This document shows, in pieces, positions 1 through 11,745 of a DNA stretch of 64,000 bases (positions are counted from its first letter, which is position 1; every line of letters begins with the position of its first letter). The stretch comes from Astrothelium macrocarpum (taxonomy: Eukaryota > Ascomycota > Dothideomycetes > Trypetheliales > Trypetheliaceae). The stretch lies in assembly GCA_021030915.1 (NCBI GenBank), contig JAGEMR010000006.1, forward strand, positions 248,001 through 312,000, written 5' to 3'. The notes under the pieces are model-generated. The model had not been told where the DNA came from. It worked only from the letters and a program-made list of their open reading frames with translations, and made no database searches. The translations under genes and the position numbers were made by a program.

Positions 1-286
1 ATGCGAGATTACCATTGGCATATCGAGATAGCTGCGCACATCTTCTAATCCGACTGAATCGATGTCGACAGGAGGAATACTACCTACCATGGAGATGCGA
101 GGTATGCTCTTCGTTCACTATCGGAATGAAGAAGCAGTCCGGATATGTTTGGCATCTATCGCTGATTCTTATTTCATCCAGACCGAGAGACATGGCTACG
201 AAAAATGCCAGTACGAAGAATTCAAAAAGCGTGTCGCAAAGATGGATGAGATCCGAGCAGCCAAGGGAGGGGCAAGGAGCAATTAG
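1..286 (+). CDS. NADH:ubiquinone oxidoreductase subunit NDUFB7/B18 (3' part)
   Basis: Accessory subunit of mitochondrial complex I, on the intermembrane-space side. The 5' end lies outside the window. Exon A covers 1-101 (frame starts at base 3). The intron 102-181 begins GTATGC and ends CAG. Exon B covers 182-286 and ends in TAG. The joined frame gives about 67 residues, including ARLPLAYRDSCAHLL and, after the junction, ERHGYEKC. Two CX9C motifs (C-AHLLIRLNR-C and C-ETERHGYEK-C) form the twin-CX9C fold of this family, normally oxidised by Mia40 on import. The tail is Lys/Arg-rich and ends GGARSN. The second CX9C is only completed by the splice, which supports the intron. The gene converges on the BRCT gene downstream. 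I am confident of the family from the combined motifs. Confidence 0.9.
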
Positions 287-712
287 ATTACGTCTTGTTT
301 TGGGAGAAATCATATCCATTTCAAAAGATAGACTACAACAGATGGCGGCCCAGCATCACCTGTACATACCGAGCAATCCGGCTTAAAATTGGTTATCAGA
401 GGCAACGCTTGTTTGATGTCTGGTACATGCAAGAGGCGAAAGCGATTGCACTATTTAGAGCGAGCAAAACTAGACGCAAAGCCCTCCAGCGAAGCCTGTC
501 CGACTGTCCATCAAGCAACGACTGCAAATAAACCGGCGATATTCGAGTCAGAAAAAACCAGTCCATCTAGCTCCCTGCTCAAGCGCAGCAACCAAATGCG
601 TCGTGAAGAGCGAGTCATAGCAAGAAAGGAGTCATAGCAATCCAATCAGCTACCCCGTCCCGGCCCGCCCGCATGCGTTGTTTCCACCCAGCATCATCTG
701 ATTCCACCTCCC
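287..712. other. Intergenic, convergent 3' flanks
   Basis: Between the stop of NDUFB7 and the stop of the BRCT/WGR gene. Small open frames here have no recognisable protein features. I see no RNA gene or repeat. Confidence 0.5.
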
Positions 713-2002
713 CTACCCTGATCTCTGCACAAACCCTTTCACCCACCAGGTCTTTGCATTGTTTTCCACATTAACCTTCTCATTCATCTCCTTGTTTACT
801 CCCTTGTCAACCGCCTTGTCCATGTCCACTTGCTCCTCCACCGATGCTCTCGCACGTGTTGGTAACAAGCCCACCGGTCTCCCCGGTTTCGGCCTGACAT
901 AAACAAAAGGCTTTTCCACCGCGCTAAGCCTTTGTCGTTCCTTCTCTCGAAATGCCTTGGTATCGATGATTTTTGTTTCAGGGTTTTTGGCCAATTCACC
1001 AAAAATACGGCGAAGTTCTTTCTCTTCCGGGCTTTCCTCGTCTGGCTCTTGGTCGAGGGTAACCTTCTGGTCTGTTGAGATTTCGACAGATTGATGTGCT
1101 TGAGGCTGTCTGTCAAGTCGTTCGCTCCAATGTATTTGACACTTCTTGCGGAAAAACTCTTGAAATTTTCCCAGAGCGGCGTGGAATTCAGAGCCGATCG
1201 GAGTAATTAGTAGGCGCATAGGCTTTGTACGCGGACGGGAAAATCGGACAAATGTGGCATAGGTGCTAGGGATTGTGTGTGATTCGTAAAGCTGGAAGGG
1301 TGAGTGATTAGCGACATTGTAGTCGATGAATACGAGACGTTAGAATTACCGTAAGCTGATAACGCTCATTCTTGTTGTTCTCGAGATCGGTACGCGTCAA
1401 GGTGACGTCGTAGTCGAATCCGGTAGAGTCTTGGTATACATGGTGGTTGTCTGGCAATAGCAATATTAGTAGAATACTCCATCTTCATTAAGCTAGTTGG
1501 TGCATTACCGGAATCAAGATCTTCGAGAGCTCTTTTACAGCCTTTATGGAACTGCTCTGTCACTGCTTTCTTCGTTAGTCAAAGTACTGATAGCTCCAAG
1601 CAAGTCTTCCGGACCTTCTTGGTGCTCCTGCCTTTTCGCTTCTTCGGCTTTTCGCTTTTTTTGTAGTAAATCTTTCCGCTTCAATTTGTCGGCATGTAAC
1701 CATAAGTAGTTTGTCTCTCTCCTCTTCCTTCCGCCACTGGTGGAGTCATACAGCCAGTCAAAACCCACAATCTTCACGTTGTTCTTTTTAGATAATGCTC
1801 TCCGAACCAGACCTGCCTTCTTCTTCCAATGTTCTGAAGATGCAAGAAGATGAGTAGTTTGATCATTAACCACAGTTGTAAAAATACCACCGTTGTTTTC
1901 TACCCATCTTCTAATATCGTTGTGACTCCTGTTCGCACCGAAATCGCCCGTGCATGCAATTGTGAGCTTTGCAAAACAACCTCTCGATCTCCCACGACCC
2001 AT
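713..2002 (-). CDS. BRCT + WGR-like domain nuclear protein
   Basis: Likely a chromatin or DNA-damage protein related to the fungal BRCT/WGR proteins that resemble PARP without a catalytic domain; the role is inferred. Start chosen at the ATG at 2002 (MGRGRSRGCFAKLTIAC); the frame is open further upstream but has no ATG. Residues about 8-100 are a BRCT domain (GGIFTTVVNDQTTHLLAS, then VKIVGFDWLYDS). A charged helix follows, then a WGR-like segment (YQLTLYESHTIPSTYATFVRFSR) built over two junctions, then an acidic/basic tail. Exons: 1588-2002, 1509-1562, 1350-1450, 713-1291, total 382 aa. The introns 1292-1349 and 1451-1508 are ordinary. The gap 1563-1587 is odd: the frame shifts there and only a 25-nt GT...CTAAC...AG stretch restores it, so it is either a micro-intron or a real or technical frameshift. 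Confidence 0.78.
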
Positions 2003-2930
2003 TGGTGACGACCTCGAGTTCAAGAACGATGTCTGATATGCTGAAACGCTAGATTAACAATTTCTCAACGTGCATGCGGGATTGATGTGTTAGAATGTGT
2101 CTCTGTATCGTGAATGTGACCACGGTGGAGACGCGGGATATTGGCAAGAAAGCTGTTGAGGAATTGCTTGTAATGAACCAGGCAAAGCCAATTCGAATCG
2201 AATAACTAAGACACAAGGGAGAATGAAGCAAGGACTGCTCAGGACGAAGCTTGAGCTTGCGTGTAGGCAAGCACTGAAGAGAGGAAGAGGTTTAGATATA
2301 GCAGGCGAGTAAAAAGGATTGTAAAGGGATAAGATAGGTATCGCTTTGAATGCGCAGAGCTCAAAGGTCTAGTGAAAGAAAGCACGAATGGTGATAAAAG
2401 CGGTGTGTCAGAGACATGAGATGTGCATGAATAAGAGCAGCAAGACGATGAGATGATCTGAATTGGATTAGCGCCAGTATTCCGGAGTGAGGGGATGAGG
2501 ATGAGCAGCAAGAATATTCCTGACTAGTGGAATTAAACCTTCTCTGAGAACCTGAGACAATCCTAAGTGAAGCCTGCAATATGAAAGGAAGCAATGGCCA
2601 GAACTGGTGGGGATGGAATGACACCAAGGCTTAGAGAGAAAGCCAGGTGACGACCCTGAGGGACACTCAGAACGCATTTAATGCCATGACCAGTTTAATG
2701 CGATAGGTGATCATGGGATATCAACGCAATGAAAATGCAGACATGGGAAAACACAATATCTTAAGACATGGAGTTCTTTCGCTAGATGACGCCCAAGTAG
2801 CCAACCGATGATCTGCATTTCCAAGTGCACATTTTCATGAATAGCGTAATTCACGCTTTCCCAGGCAAAAATCGGAGTTCCAAACGGGAATTGTTCTTCC
2901 ATTGCGCAAGTCTCAATTTGGAATCATGGC
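2003..2930. other. Intergenic: trpC 3' flank and BRCT gene promoter
   Basis: No gene seen. The minus strand is pyrimidine-rich at about 2240-2400, as is common in promoters and 5' leaders of filamentous fungi; this fits the BRCT gene reading away from it. Small frames here are low-complexity Ser/Leu shadows of that tract. Confidence 0.5.
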
Positions 2931-5363
2931 TTACGAAGATTTCGCTCCCTTCGCCGCAGCCACAAAATCTTTGATTTTTTCTAGGCTTTGCTGCCCAGCT
3001 TCTTCGACACCGCTGCTAACATCAACGCCGACAACTCTACCGGCAAACTCACCAAGCTTATTCAACACCGCTTTGACAATCTCTGGATCCAGACCACCAG
3101 CCAGCAGTACTTTTAGGCCTTTGTTTGTCTCCAACGTTTTCTTGACGTTTGTCAGATCAAGTTGCTTCCCGGAACCGCCCGCTCCAGAATCCAGTAGTGG
3201 TAGAGAATGATACCCTCTTATTGCAATTTCTGCTTCGCTGGGTTGGAAAGCGCGGATGACAGGAACCGGAATCAACCTCGCCCATTCCAGCGGTTCGGAT
3301 CCATGAAGCTGCACAATATCAAGATCAAGCAGCCGTTGCTGTTCTAGTATGTAATTAAGTGGTTGGTTCCGAAAGACGCCGACGAGCAACGCCCGATGAG
3401 GATGTCGGAGGTGATAAGTTGCCGCAAGATCAAAGAAATCGGACGCAAAAGTAAAGTCTTGATCAGCGTGCGTTTGTGCTGGATTGCCGTTCTGATGGCT
3501 CGGCTCCGAACTTGCCCGTTTTGGAGTGTTTCGAACAACCTTGGAAATCTCAAGAGCGACGTCCTCATTCACGCATCGTGTACGGCCCTTGACAAGAATC
3601 ATACCTATGAGATCCGCACCAGCTTCGATAGCCACCTTTGCAGCTTCAGGACTTCGTGTACCGCAAACTTTGACAAGCAGGTCTTGTCTTGGTTGTGAAC
3701 GACTTGCCGCTGATTTGGGCTTCAATAGGTTTGATACAAAGGCTGCTGTGTCTGGGGCCTTCATCAGAGCTTCACCGATCAGGACAGCACCTACACCATG
3801 CTTTTCATATGGCTCGACGTCTTGGGGTCCCGTAATGCCACTCAAAGCACAAACAGTGGTTTCAGAAGAAACCATTCCCATTAGCCTACTCGTCGTATCC
3901 AGATCTACCTCAAAATTGGTTAGATTTCGGTTATTGATTCCGATAACTTTTGACTCGAGATTGACAGCAGTCTTCATCTCTTCCATTGTGTTGACTTCGA
4001 CAAGTGGCTCTATGCCAAGCCCTTTGGAGTACTGATAGAGTCGTTTCAATGTAGGTTCATCAAGCATTTTGACAATCAGGAGCACCGTATCGGCTCCAGC
4101 TAGCCGTGCCTCCAAAATCTGATATTCGCTGAAAACGAACTCTTTGCGCAACACGGCCGGACGATTTGGCATTCCCTCTAAACTTTGACGAATACGTCGG
4201 AGATCGTCAATACTGCCCTTGAACCATTCTGGCTCGGTCAGTACAGATATCACACTAGCTCCAGCCAAAGCATAGTTTCGGGCCTGCGTAATTGCAGGAG
4301 CTGAGAGGGAAATGATGCCCTTGGATGGAGAAGCACGCTTGATTTCAGCCATCAATGATAATCTATACGGAGATTGTCTCAATCGATCGGGAAAAGAGAT
4401 TAGTGGGAGTACGCTTTTTTGATCGTATGCTTCTTGAAGGTCGACTAATCGGTAAGAGGGTATCTGTTCTTGAGCGGCCACAGTTGCACGTCGGTGGTCG
4501 TAAATTTTCTCAAGTATCGACTGCTTGCCTGATGAACTTTTCTTGGTCGTACCGTTCGGGGCTGTACTATTTGTCTTTGATAGTTTGGGCGATGAATTAG
4601 ATGGCATCTGTAGATGTTCGTTTTCCGTCCATGTGCCGCCCTGCATTAGTAGAAAGTTCCTGATCATCATTCTTCCCTCAGCAGTCAAGATACTCTCCGG
4701 ATGAAATTGGACCCCCTCCACGACGAATTCCTTGTGTCTAACACCCATGATAATGCCCTTGTCGCCATCCGGTCCCTTTGCAATCCAAGATGAAACTTCT
4801 AGACATTCTGGTAAGGTTGGATGCGTCCCAGCCAAGGAATGATATCTCGTAACAGGCAGATCTTGAGGCAGACTTGCATAAAGACCATTGCCATCATGCC
4901 GCAAGGGGGAAGTTTTTCCGTGGAGAATTTCGCCCGTAACCTCAACTTTGCCCCCAAATGCAGAATAGATGCATTGCCTGGATGGTAGAGTAAGAATTTG
5001 GCAGTAGAATCATTGACTTTGCCGGAAAGTCCTTACTCACTCTCCCATACATACGCCAAGGACCGGGATTTTTCCTCCAAAATATTGGATTGCTTCACTG
5101 CAAATTCCAGAGTCTTTGTCTGGGTGTCCCGGTCCAGGGCTCAGGACCAGCTGTGTAGGCTTTAGGTTAATGAGCTCGCTGATAGTAATTTGATCGTTTC
5201 TAATGGTCTTGACATTTTCTGCGCCTTCCAAGAACAAGTATTGGGCAACATTATAAGTGAATGAGTCATAATTGTCTATCAAAATTACATTCGAAGCAGT
5301 CGGGATCGTAGGAGATGGTGTTGGCTGATTTGGAGAATGGTCAATGACATCTAGTCCTGGCAT
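2931..5363 (-). CDS. trpC: Trifunctional tryptophan enzyme: glutamine amidotransferase / IGP synthase / PRA isomerase
   Basis: Supplies the glutaminase half of anthranilate synthase plus two later steps of tryptophan synthesis (phosphoribosylanthranilate isomerase and indole-3-glycerol-phosphate synthase), in the cytosol. Exons 5041-5363 and 2931-4977 are joined by a 63-nt intron with donor GTGAGT; product 789 aa, close to the roughly 770 aa of known trpC proteins. Amidotransferase, residues about 24-240: VILIDNYDSFTYN, nucleophile Cys105 in GVCMGEQC, and His200/Glu202 in FHPES. IGP synthase, about 258-520: LMAEIKRASPSKG, LRKEF and GINNRNL. Isomerase, about 540-789: VKVCGTR, DSGAGGSGKQLD and AGGLDPE. 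The Cys loop is completed exactly by the splice. Start is the ATG at 5363; a longer frame upstream is less like the family. It is divergent from NUP192. Confidence 0.96.
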
Positions 5364-5635
5364 TGTAGCATTGAGGTCTGGGATGGCTCTTGAGTGTCTG
5401 GCCAAGAGAGCAAGGGTGGTCGAGAAGGTGTTTAAAAAATGGTTCTGCGGGGAGTTCGTTTGGTGTGAACGGCGGAGTCTCACGCGCGTTAATTTTTAAT
5501 CACCGCGTCAAGCTCCGTCACTGTTACTCAAAATGCGCGTTCTACCACAAACATGTAGCGTGGCTCACGTCAAAATTAATCTCATCCATGGACACCTCTG
5601 AATCGTTGGTCGTACCTGAGCCTTGATTTCACATC
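5364..5635. promoter_or_regulatory. Bidirectional promoter trpC / NUP192
   Basis: Only 272 bp separate the two start codons, so both genes must share this stretch. It holds a GC-rich element with overlapping GCGCG/ACGCG words at about 5483-5490. No exact Gcn4/CPC1 site (TGASTCA) lies inside it. Confidence 0.6.
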
Positions 5636-8600
5636 ATGGCACCTGCGCAATCAGCCTACTTTCCCTCGTTGGAAAGCTGCTTCAATGGCGAACATCGACT
5701 ATTGTGAGCACTACACAAGGACACGCTTGGCCTTATACTGACCATGTGTATTAGGTCTTGGAGCGCGGCATTCGATACTCTGACTTTGCCAAATAACGCA
5801 CAGCACGAATGGATTTTGGAGCGTTTCCTCACAGACGAACAAAGTGTAAAGCAGCTGGAGACGCCCTTGGATCCATTTGGACAACCTACTCCAGAGACCA
5901 AATCTCAATTCGAAACCTTGACTGCTGCCATCAATATCACGCCGTCTCAACACGGGCAATTTGACATTGACCAAATCAAGGAGGATGCACTATGGTTATC
6001 GAAAAAGACCAAAATCAATGAGCCCGTCGCACTCAGAATCGTGGTGCTCGAATGGCAAGATAGACCTGCGTTACAGTTACTTGGAGGCTTGACCGATTCC
6101 AACAATGCTGATCGGAGCAGCTTGCGCTATGCTTCTTCAGCATTCCTGCCACAGTCATCGGCAGTTTACGGGCACCCCGATCCCACCTCCTTCTCCTCTA
6201 CAAGCAACAGACGGTCACGACTCCTACGTTCATATCTTTCAGAGAAAACGTCCATTTTGAAGATTGCAGAAATTTTAATAAGAGCAAAGCAATACGAGGA
6301 TGATGTCTTTGGGAGAAATGCACAATCGACTTCACTTGCGAACGGCCAGGGGAAAACTAATAGAGAGGACTGGTTTATCGGACTGGCACAAATCGTACGA
6401 GAGAACATGGATTCGCCTGAACATCCCTTCTTGACCCAATGTCAAATAGCCGTGGAAACGAGATTGAACAGTCTTGAGAAAGGGAGCGGTTACAACGAAC
6501 AAGATGAACAATTTGACATTGAGAATGAATTTGGTGCCAATAGTGTGACGGAAATCATACACGTCATGCAAATCTTGTCAACGCATCTTGAATGTCTTTC
6601 CAGGCCAGACACTTCCTCCATAAAGAGATGGTATGGGTTGATGGCCAATTACCAATTCTTCAATGAATTACAGTTTGGAAGTCCCACCATACAAGCACTC
6701 GTGCAACCTCTTCAAGCCATGACGTCTTTGGTATCCTTGCAAATCTTGAAGATTTCAGTTATGCCACAACTTCTAAACAGCGCAGATGAAATGTGCATTT
6801 CCACTTACTTGGCTGACAGGGAGGCCATTAGAGAGATCAATCAGGCTTTGATCCCAGCTGCCGAAAAAAATGCACCCAACGTGGCCAGCCCTGCAGTTTT
6901 TGCTTGGGCGATAATCACAGATGCCTGGCGTGGGTTTACCGAATATATCAACATGACTGATGAGACATACCTTCCAACGACCCTGCATGGCAGCAACACT
7001 CATAATATCTTGGAGAGCTTCGAGGAGGTAAAAAACCCGCCACTGGATGTAGATCTCATTCAATTCTTCGCATACAGTGCGACTTCCGCTCTCAGGGTTC
7101 ATGACGTGATTTCCACGCTTGCTATGACTTTTTCAAAGATGTTCAGTACCCGTATCGATTACAGCTTCAACCTGCAGGCGTGTAACGTCTTACTGGAACT
7201 CATAGCGAATAGCCTCAGCCTTGTTCAATACAGCGATCCCGTCATTGATTCGACACTGGCGATATTGAATGGAAAGGAGAATTTCTACGAAATTATTCAC
7301 CCGCTGCGTCATATAGCGACACGATGTATGTCTCCTTCAGAGACTCTTCTAAACGACGAATGGACAAGAAATAAGCTCCTTATAGAAGCTCAGTCACGAT
7401 ATCCGCTTGAGTGTCATCCCCTCATGCGGTTGTGTCAAGCGTTGTCCAAGGATGGTCATCTCGATCAAGACGATTGGCCGACCTCCCTACATTTTGTGCG
7501 AGAGCTGTCTCGATATACGCAGAGACTACCGGAAGGAATCGAGCCTTATAGCCTGGTCCGGGAAGACGAAAATCAGAATTTTGCCTGTTTAGATCAAGAA
7601 CTTCCAATGTTTGGTCAGTATAACCGGAATTTACGTCTTGGTATTGCTGGATTACAACAATCCCAAGCACTGATTACAGCTGATACAACCACTGGAGAAG
7701 GACTTCTTGTTATACCTACCGGTACTCTTGGCATTATCGTCGATGACTCTTCAAAGCCCTACGTTGGCTCTTGGGAGTTTTCTTATCCCGGACTGACGCA
7801 TTTGTCGCTATTACTGTCTACTTTCATATCCAGCCACAAAAGATTTGAGTATGCCACTCATTCTCCAATTGATCGTTCCGAGGCTACGTCGATCGTAGGG
7901 CTTCTTGCAAGCGCTCTTGCGGTTTGCGCCAGACACGACGACGCCAATGCCGCACTCGTGGTTCTAGAAGCTGCAAGTGATGGTCTGGACCGAACTGAGG
8001 ATATCATACATATCGTCCTCACTATCCTTGACGAGACTTTGCAAACCCCGACGCGTGATGTCGATCTCCAAGGAACCCTAGATCTTATCGTTAATTGTAT
8101 GCATTTTGCGTACGCTGTGACGAAATTGTTACCACAGCGAGTCTGGCCGTTTCTTTCGCGTAGCAGCCTTCTCGATCTAGACGGTTCTGGCGGAAATGTG
8201 ATTAAGATGGTGACGATTGAGATTAGCCTTGGGAAACATGAATTTCTGACCAGCTCGGTCCGCCTATTCGATGCATTAGTCCAAGATGCCGTCACCGGTG
8301 CAGTCCAGCGCAAGATCCCTGGAAAGCAAATTACAAGATTCGAAGAAGCAAAAGTAGGAGGAAGCGGCGCTACTCAAAAAACAATGGAAAGAATAATCAC
8401 TGCCCTAACGAAGATTGTGTCCGACATATTTCAAAGTGCATCTTCGTGGAGATTTGACGAGGTTAATGAAAAACTTGAGCTGGATGGTATTATCTTGCAA
8501 ACATTCCGGACAATGCTCACTTATGTCTACGGTTATGACGATACAAAGCAGCCATTACGCAAGATGACCAGTCTTCTTGCGTTGGGAGCTGAACATATCG

Positions 8601-11203
8601 TAGACACGTTTCTTGTGCCTTCTGGTAACGATCTTGCGCTTGAACCACTCCTTCAAATACTCGCCTCTGGCACATCAATACACACCACTACTCTTCCTTC
8701 TGATACGAACAAGTTAGGAGTATTACGCATCACCACTGCGCTAGGATTTATTGAGACATTACTGAAGACTGGAGTTTTGCTTAACCTGGAAACTTCTCGG
8801 CTTGAATCACGACTTTTCGAGGCATGCCCACTGCTCGCTCGGCTATATGTGTCACATGAGTCTTTCAAGAGACCTACAATAGAATTATTGGAGACGATGA
8901 TACTTAGCGCTGGTCGGGCGGATGAAGAGCCTCCATCCTTATTAGGTCATCTCGGCTCTGAAACTTCAAAATCTTTCCTCAAAATTCTCTCCAATTTGGG
9001 CAAGCCTTTGGAGGACGCTGCTCTTGAGCTCAAGATTTGGCAACTTCTCTCCGCAGTGGTCAGCAATAGGCAGCAATGGTTCGCGATCTTTCTCCTCACA
9101 GGCGATGCTGGGAGACAAGCTTCGAGAAAGGGAAAAACCGACAATACCAAATCACGCGGACGACCATTATTACAATACGCATTGGACCAACTTGCCGATC
9201 CAGGAACTTTTCAAAACAAACCTCGTGCTATTGCGATGCTCGATTTTGTAGCTCTTGCGCAGGACAATTGGCCATGGGCGGTTCTGGATGTGCGCAAGCA
9301 TCCAAAGTTTATTACTAACATAGCTGATGTCTTGAACAACCAAAGAGGCCCGAGTCCGGAGTCGAGTACAGAAAGAGATACCCGCATGTGCAATGAAAAT
9401 CGTGAGGCTGCTCGGATTGCTGATATTCTTGCCATGTGTCTTCATGAGGCCCGGCAGATGGGTGATGTTTCTTTGGCTAAAGATCTCTCGTCCAAGCTAT
9501 ACTACTACCGTGACAATGCTATCAAAGGAGCAGATGCTGCTTATAATGAATCGCTTCATACCAATCTAGTCCGAAATTTTCAAATGAAATTCTCAATCGA
9601 CCCACAGGCATTTAAGCGCACGGCTCTGACAGCCACGCCAGGCAGATTCGGGGACAATTACTTTTACGCTTTGGAATTTGCGGATGAGGTCCTAGGATTT
9701 GATCCATCATGGGCAAGCCAACGAGGTTTCCGAACCGAATTACAGAATTCAAACATCATGTTGTCTTTGGTTGAATCACATGTAATTCTCCTCAACAGCT
9801 GGAAGAACCTCGCTTTGGAACTCAGTCAAGTCCTGAAAGAGGCCCCTGCTCTCCAACTGCACATGGCCAAAGTCGTCAAAGACAGCATCTACGAGAAGAG
9901 CAAATCCCGCTTACCACCTCATATCAAAGAAAGTCTCTTACAAACCAGAATCGACCTCGCATTCACCCTTACCCAACGCCTTGTTGAGGCCAAATCCAGC
10001 GAACCCGATGTTCAAAATCTCTTCAGCACAGTCTGGACAACCCTCCGCGACGGCGACATTGACCTCGAAACCGGTCTCACGGGCCCCGACGCTTCCTATT
10101 TTCGCTCCATGCTCAAAATCCTCTTCCTATCTCTCCAACCCCACCTCGAATCCCCCCCAAATCCACCCAGCACAACCCCTAACCTGTCGTCAACCCAATC
10201 AAACCTTCCCACAACCAACCCCGACCTAATTCCCAACCTCCTCTCCCTCCTCTCAGATCTCATCCTCCCCTCCTTCCGCCATCTCTGCACCACCCTCCAC
10301 ACCGACCCAACCCCCACCGCCTCTCCCCTCTCCGACCTCCTCACCCTCATCTCCCTGCTCCAAACCCTCCTCGCCCTCCCCCAACTCGCCACCCACCACG
10401 CCCAACTCCACGCGCGCATCGCCTCCGCCTCCTTCATCCGCCACTCCCTCTCCCTCTTCTCCTGGTCCACCACGCTCTCCCCCACGGACCCGCTCCCAGC
10501 AGAACTCGCCCTGACCGCGCTGCTCGCCCTCTCGGCCCTCCCGCTGCTCGCCCACCAACTCGCAGTCGACGCGGCCCTCGCACACCTCGCGCAAGCCCCG
10601 CTGACGGCGCGCCTGCGCACGGCGCCCTGTGGCCCCTTCGACCCGCCCGTCCGCCTCCACCGCATCTGGTCCGCGGGGCTGCTTCCCTTGTGTCTGAACC
10701 TGCTGCGGCACGTGGGCGCGCCAATCGCGGCCGAAGTCGGGGGGTTCGTCGCGCAGTTCGCGCCGCAGCTCGCGCGTGTCGGGCGGGCGGTTGTCGCGCC
10801 GAGTGCTGCCATGGCTGCTGCTGTGCGCGGCAAGGATGCGGCCGGGGCGCCGATGTTGACGTTGGGGACGGTGGCGGAGGCGCATTCGCTTGCGCTGTTG
10901 GAGCTGGTGTTGGGGAGGCTGAGGGCGATGGGACCGGCGGCGGGGGTCAGGGCGGAGGAGATTCCGAGGTTGGAGGCGGCGGGGTTTGCGGTGGGGGTTG
11001 TGAGGGAGGAGGTTGAGGGGTGGTTGGCAGCTGGGAGGGCGGTGTTGAGGGAGAGGATTGTGCCGGTGGGAGAGAGGGAGGGGATGTTGTTGAGACGAGA
11101 GCCGTTGGGGAGGGAAGGGGGTGGAGGGAGTCGGTTGGAGGAGATGGTGGTTGAGGAGTTGGAGGGGACGGCGAGGTGCTTGAGGGAGGTAGGGGAGCTT
11201 TGA
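5636..11203 (+). CDS. Nucleoporin Nup192 (Nup205 family), inner ring
   Basis: Large alpha-solenoid scaffold protein of the nuclear-pore inner ring. Exon 1 is 5636-5703 (MAPAQSAYFPSLESCF...). The intron 5704-5754 is GTGAGC...TTAG, and exon 2 is 5755-11203; joined product 1,838 aa. The ATG at 5744 lies inside the intron and is not the start. The protein is helical throughout, with no signal or membrane segment, and starts with the family's short N-terminal stretch before a long HEAT-like body. Length fits fungal Nup192 proteins (about 1,700-1,850 aa). The last 360 or so codons are compositionally odd: Pro/Thr/Leu-rich from a C-rich coding strand (about 10110-10700), then Gly/Glu/Val/Arg-rich from a G-rich strand (about 10850-11203). 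It shares its promoter with trpC. Family call rests on length, single giant exon and overall sequence character. Confidence 0.85.
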
Positions 11204-11745
11204 GGGGGAATATAAGAATGAATATGATGGATGGGAGGGAGTGGTGGGGATGTTGCTGTTTTGCTGATGAATCGGTTATTTGAGGTGGTTAATGGATTAT
11301 GTATAAAAAGCAAAGGCTCATGCATCATTCAAGATAATTCCTAGAATCACAGTTTCTTACAATTCTGCTGCCCGAGTGTAAGGGTTGAAATTACTATCAG
11401 AATGCCCAGTGCCAAGTACAGCCGGCAGATAATGCCTTTTCTTCACTCCATTACCATAAAGCCCCCAATGAAAGGTCAATCAAGTAGCGCTCCGAACGAG
11501 CATCAATCCTCCGCAGCCCATTTTGAGAAAATCCAGGCCCATGCATAATTATTTCCGACCACGATATGCCAGTCATCGTCGAAAAAGGAAGCGAATGTGT
11601 ATGAAAATATAGCCAGCAACATCGTCCGTCATCTCCTCGGTCAAATCAATCAATCCAGCTCAAATCACGACTCTCATTGCCAACCTCCTCACTCCTTCTC
11701 ACGATCTCACCGTCTCGACAACTCTCATCCCTCCACCTCTCCCCC
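11204..11745. other. Intergenic, convergent 3' flanks
   Basis: Lies between the stops of NUP192 (+) and the syntaxin gene (-). The left edge is G-rich, continuing the NUP192 3' composition. The right edge, about 11690-11745, is C-rich on the plus strand, so it is G-rich for the syntaxin transcript. Nothing else seen. Confidence 0.5.

Noticed and set aside
5261..5269. Perfect Gcn4/CPC1-type palindrome ATGAGTCAT near the trpC start
   Set aside because: It lies inside the coding sequence for the conserved YDSFTY motif, so the protein explains it; a regulatory role is not shown.
10096..11328. 410-codon antisense open frame over the end of NUP192
   Set aside because: Its Ser/Thr/Ala/Arg runs follow directly from the G/C skew of the sense strand; no motif, no promoter, and the sense frame is a conserved gene.
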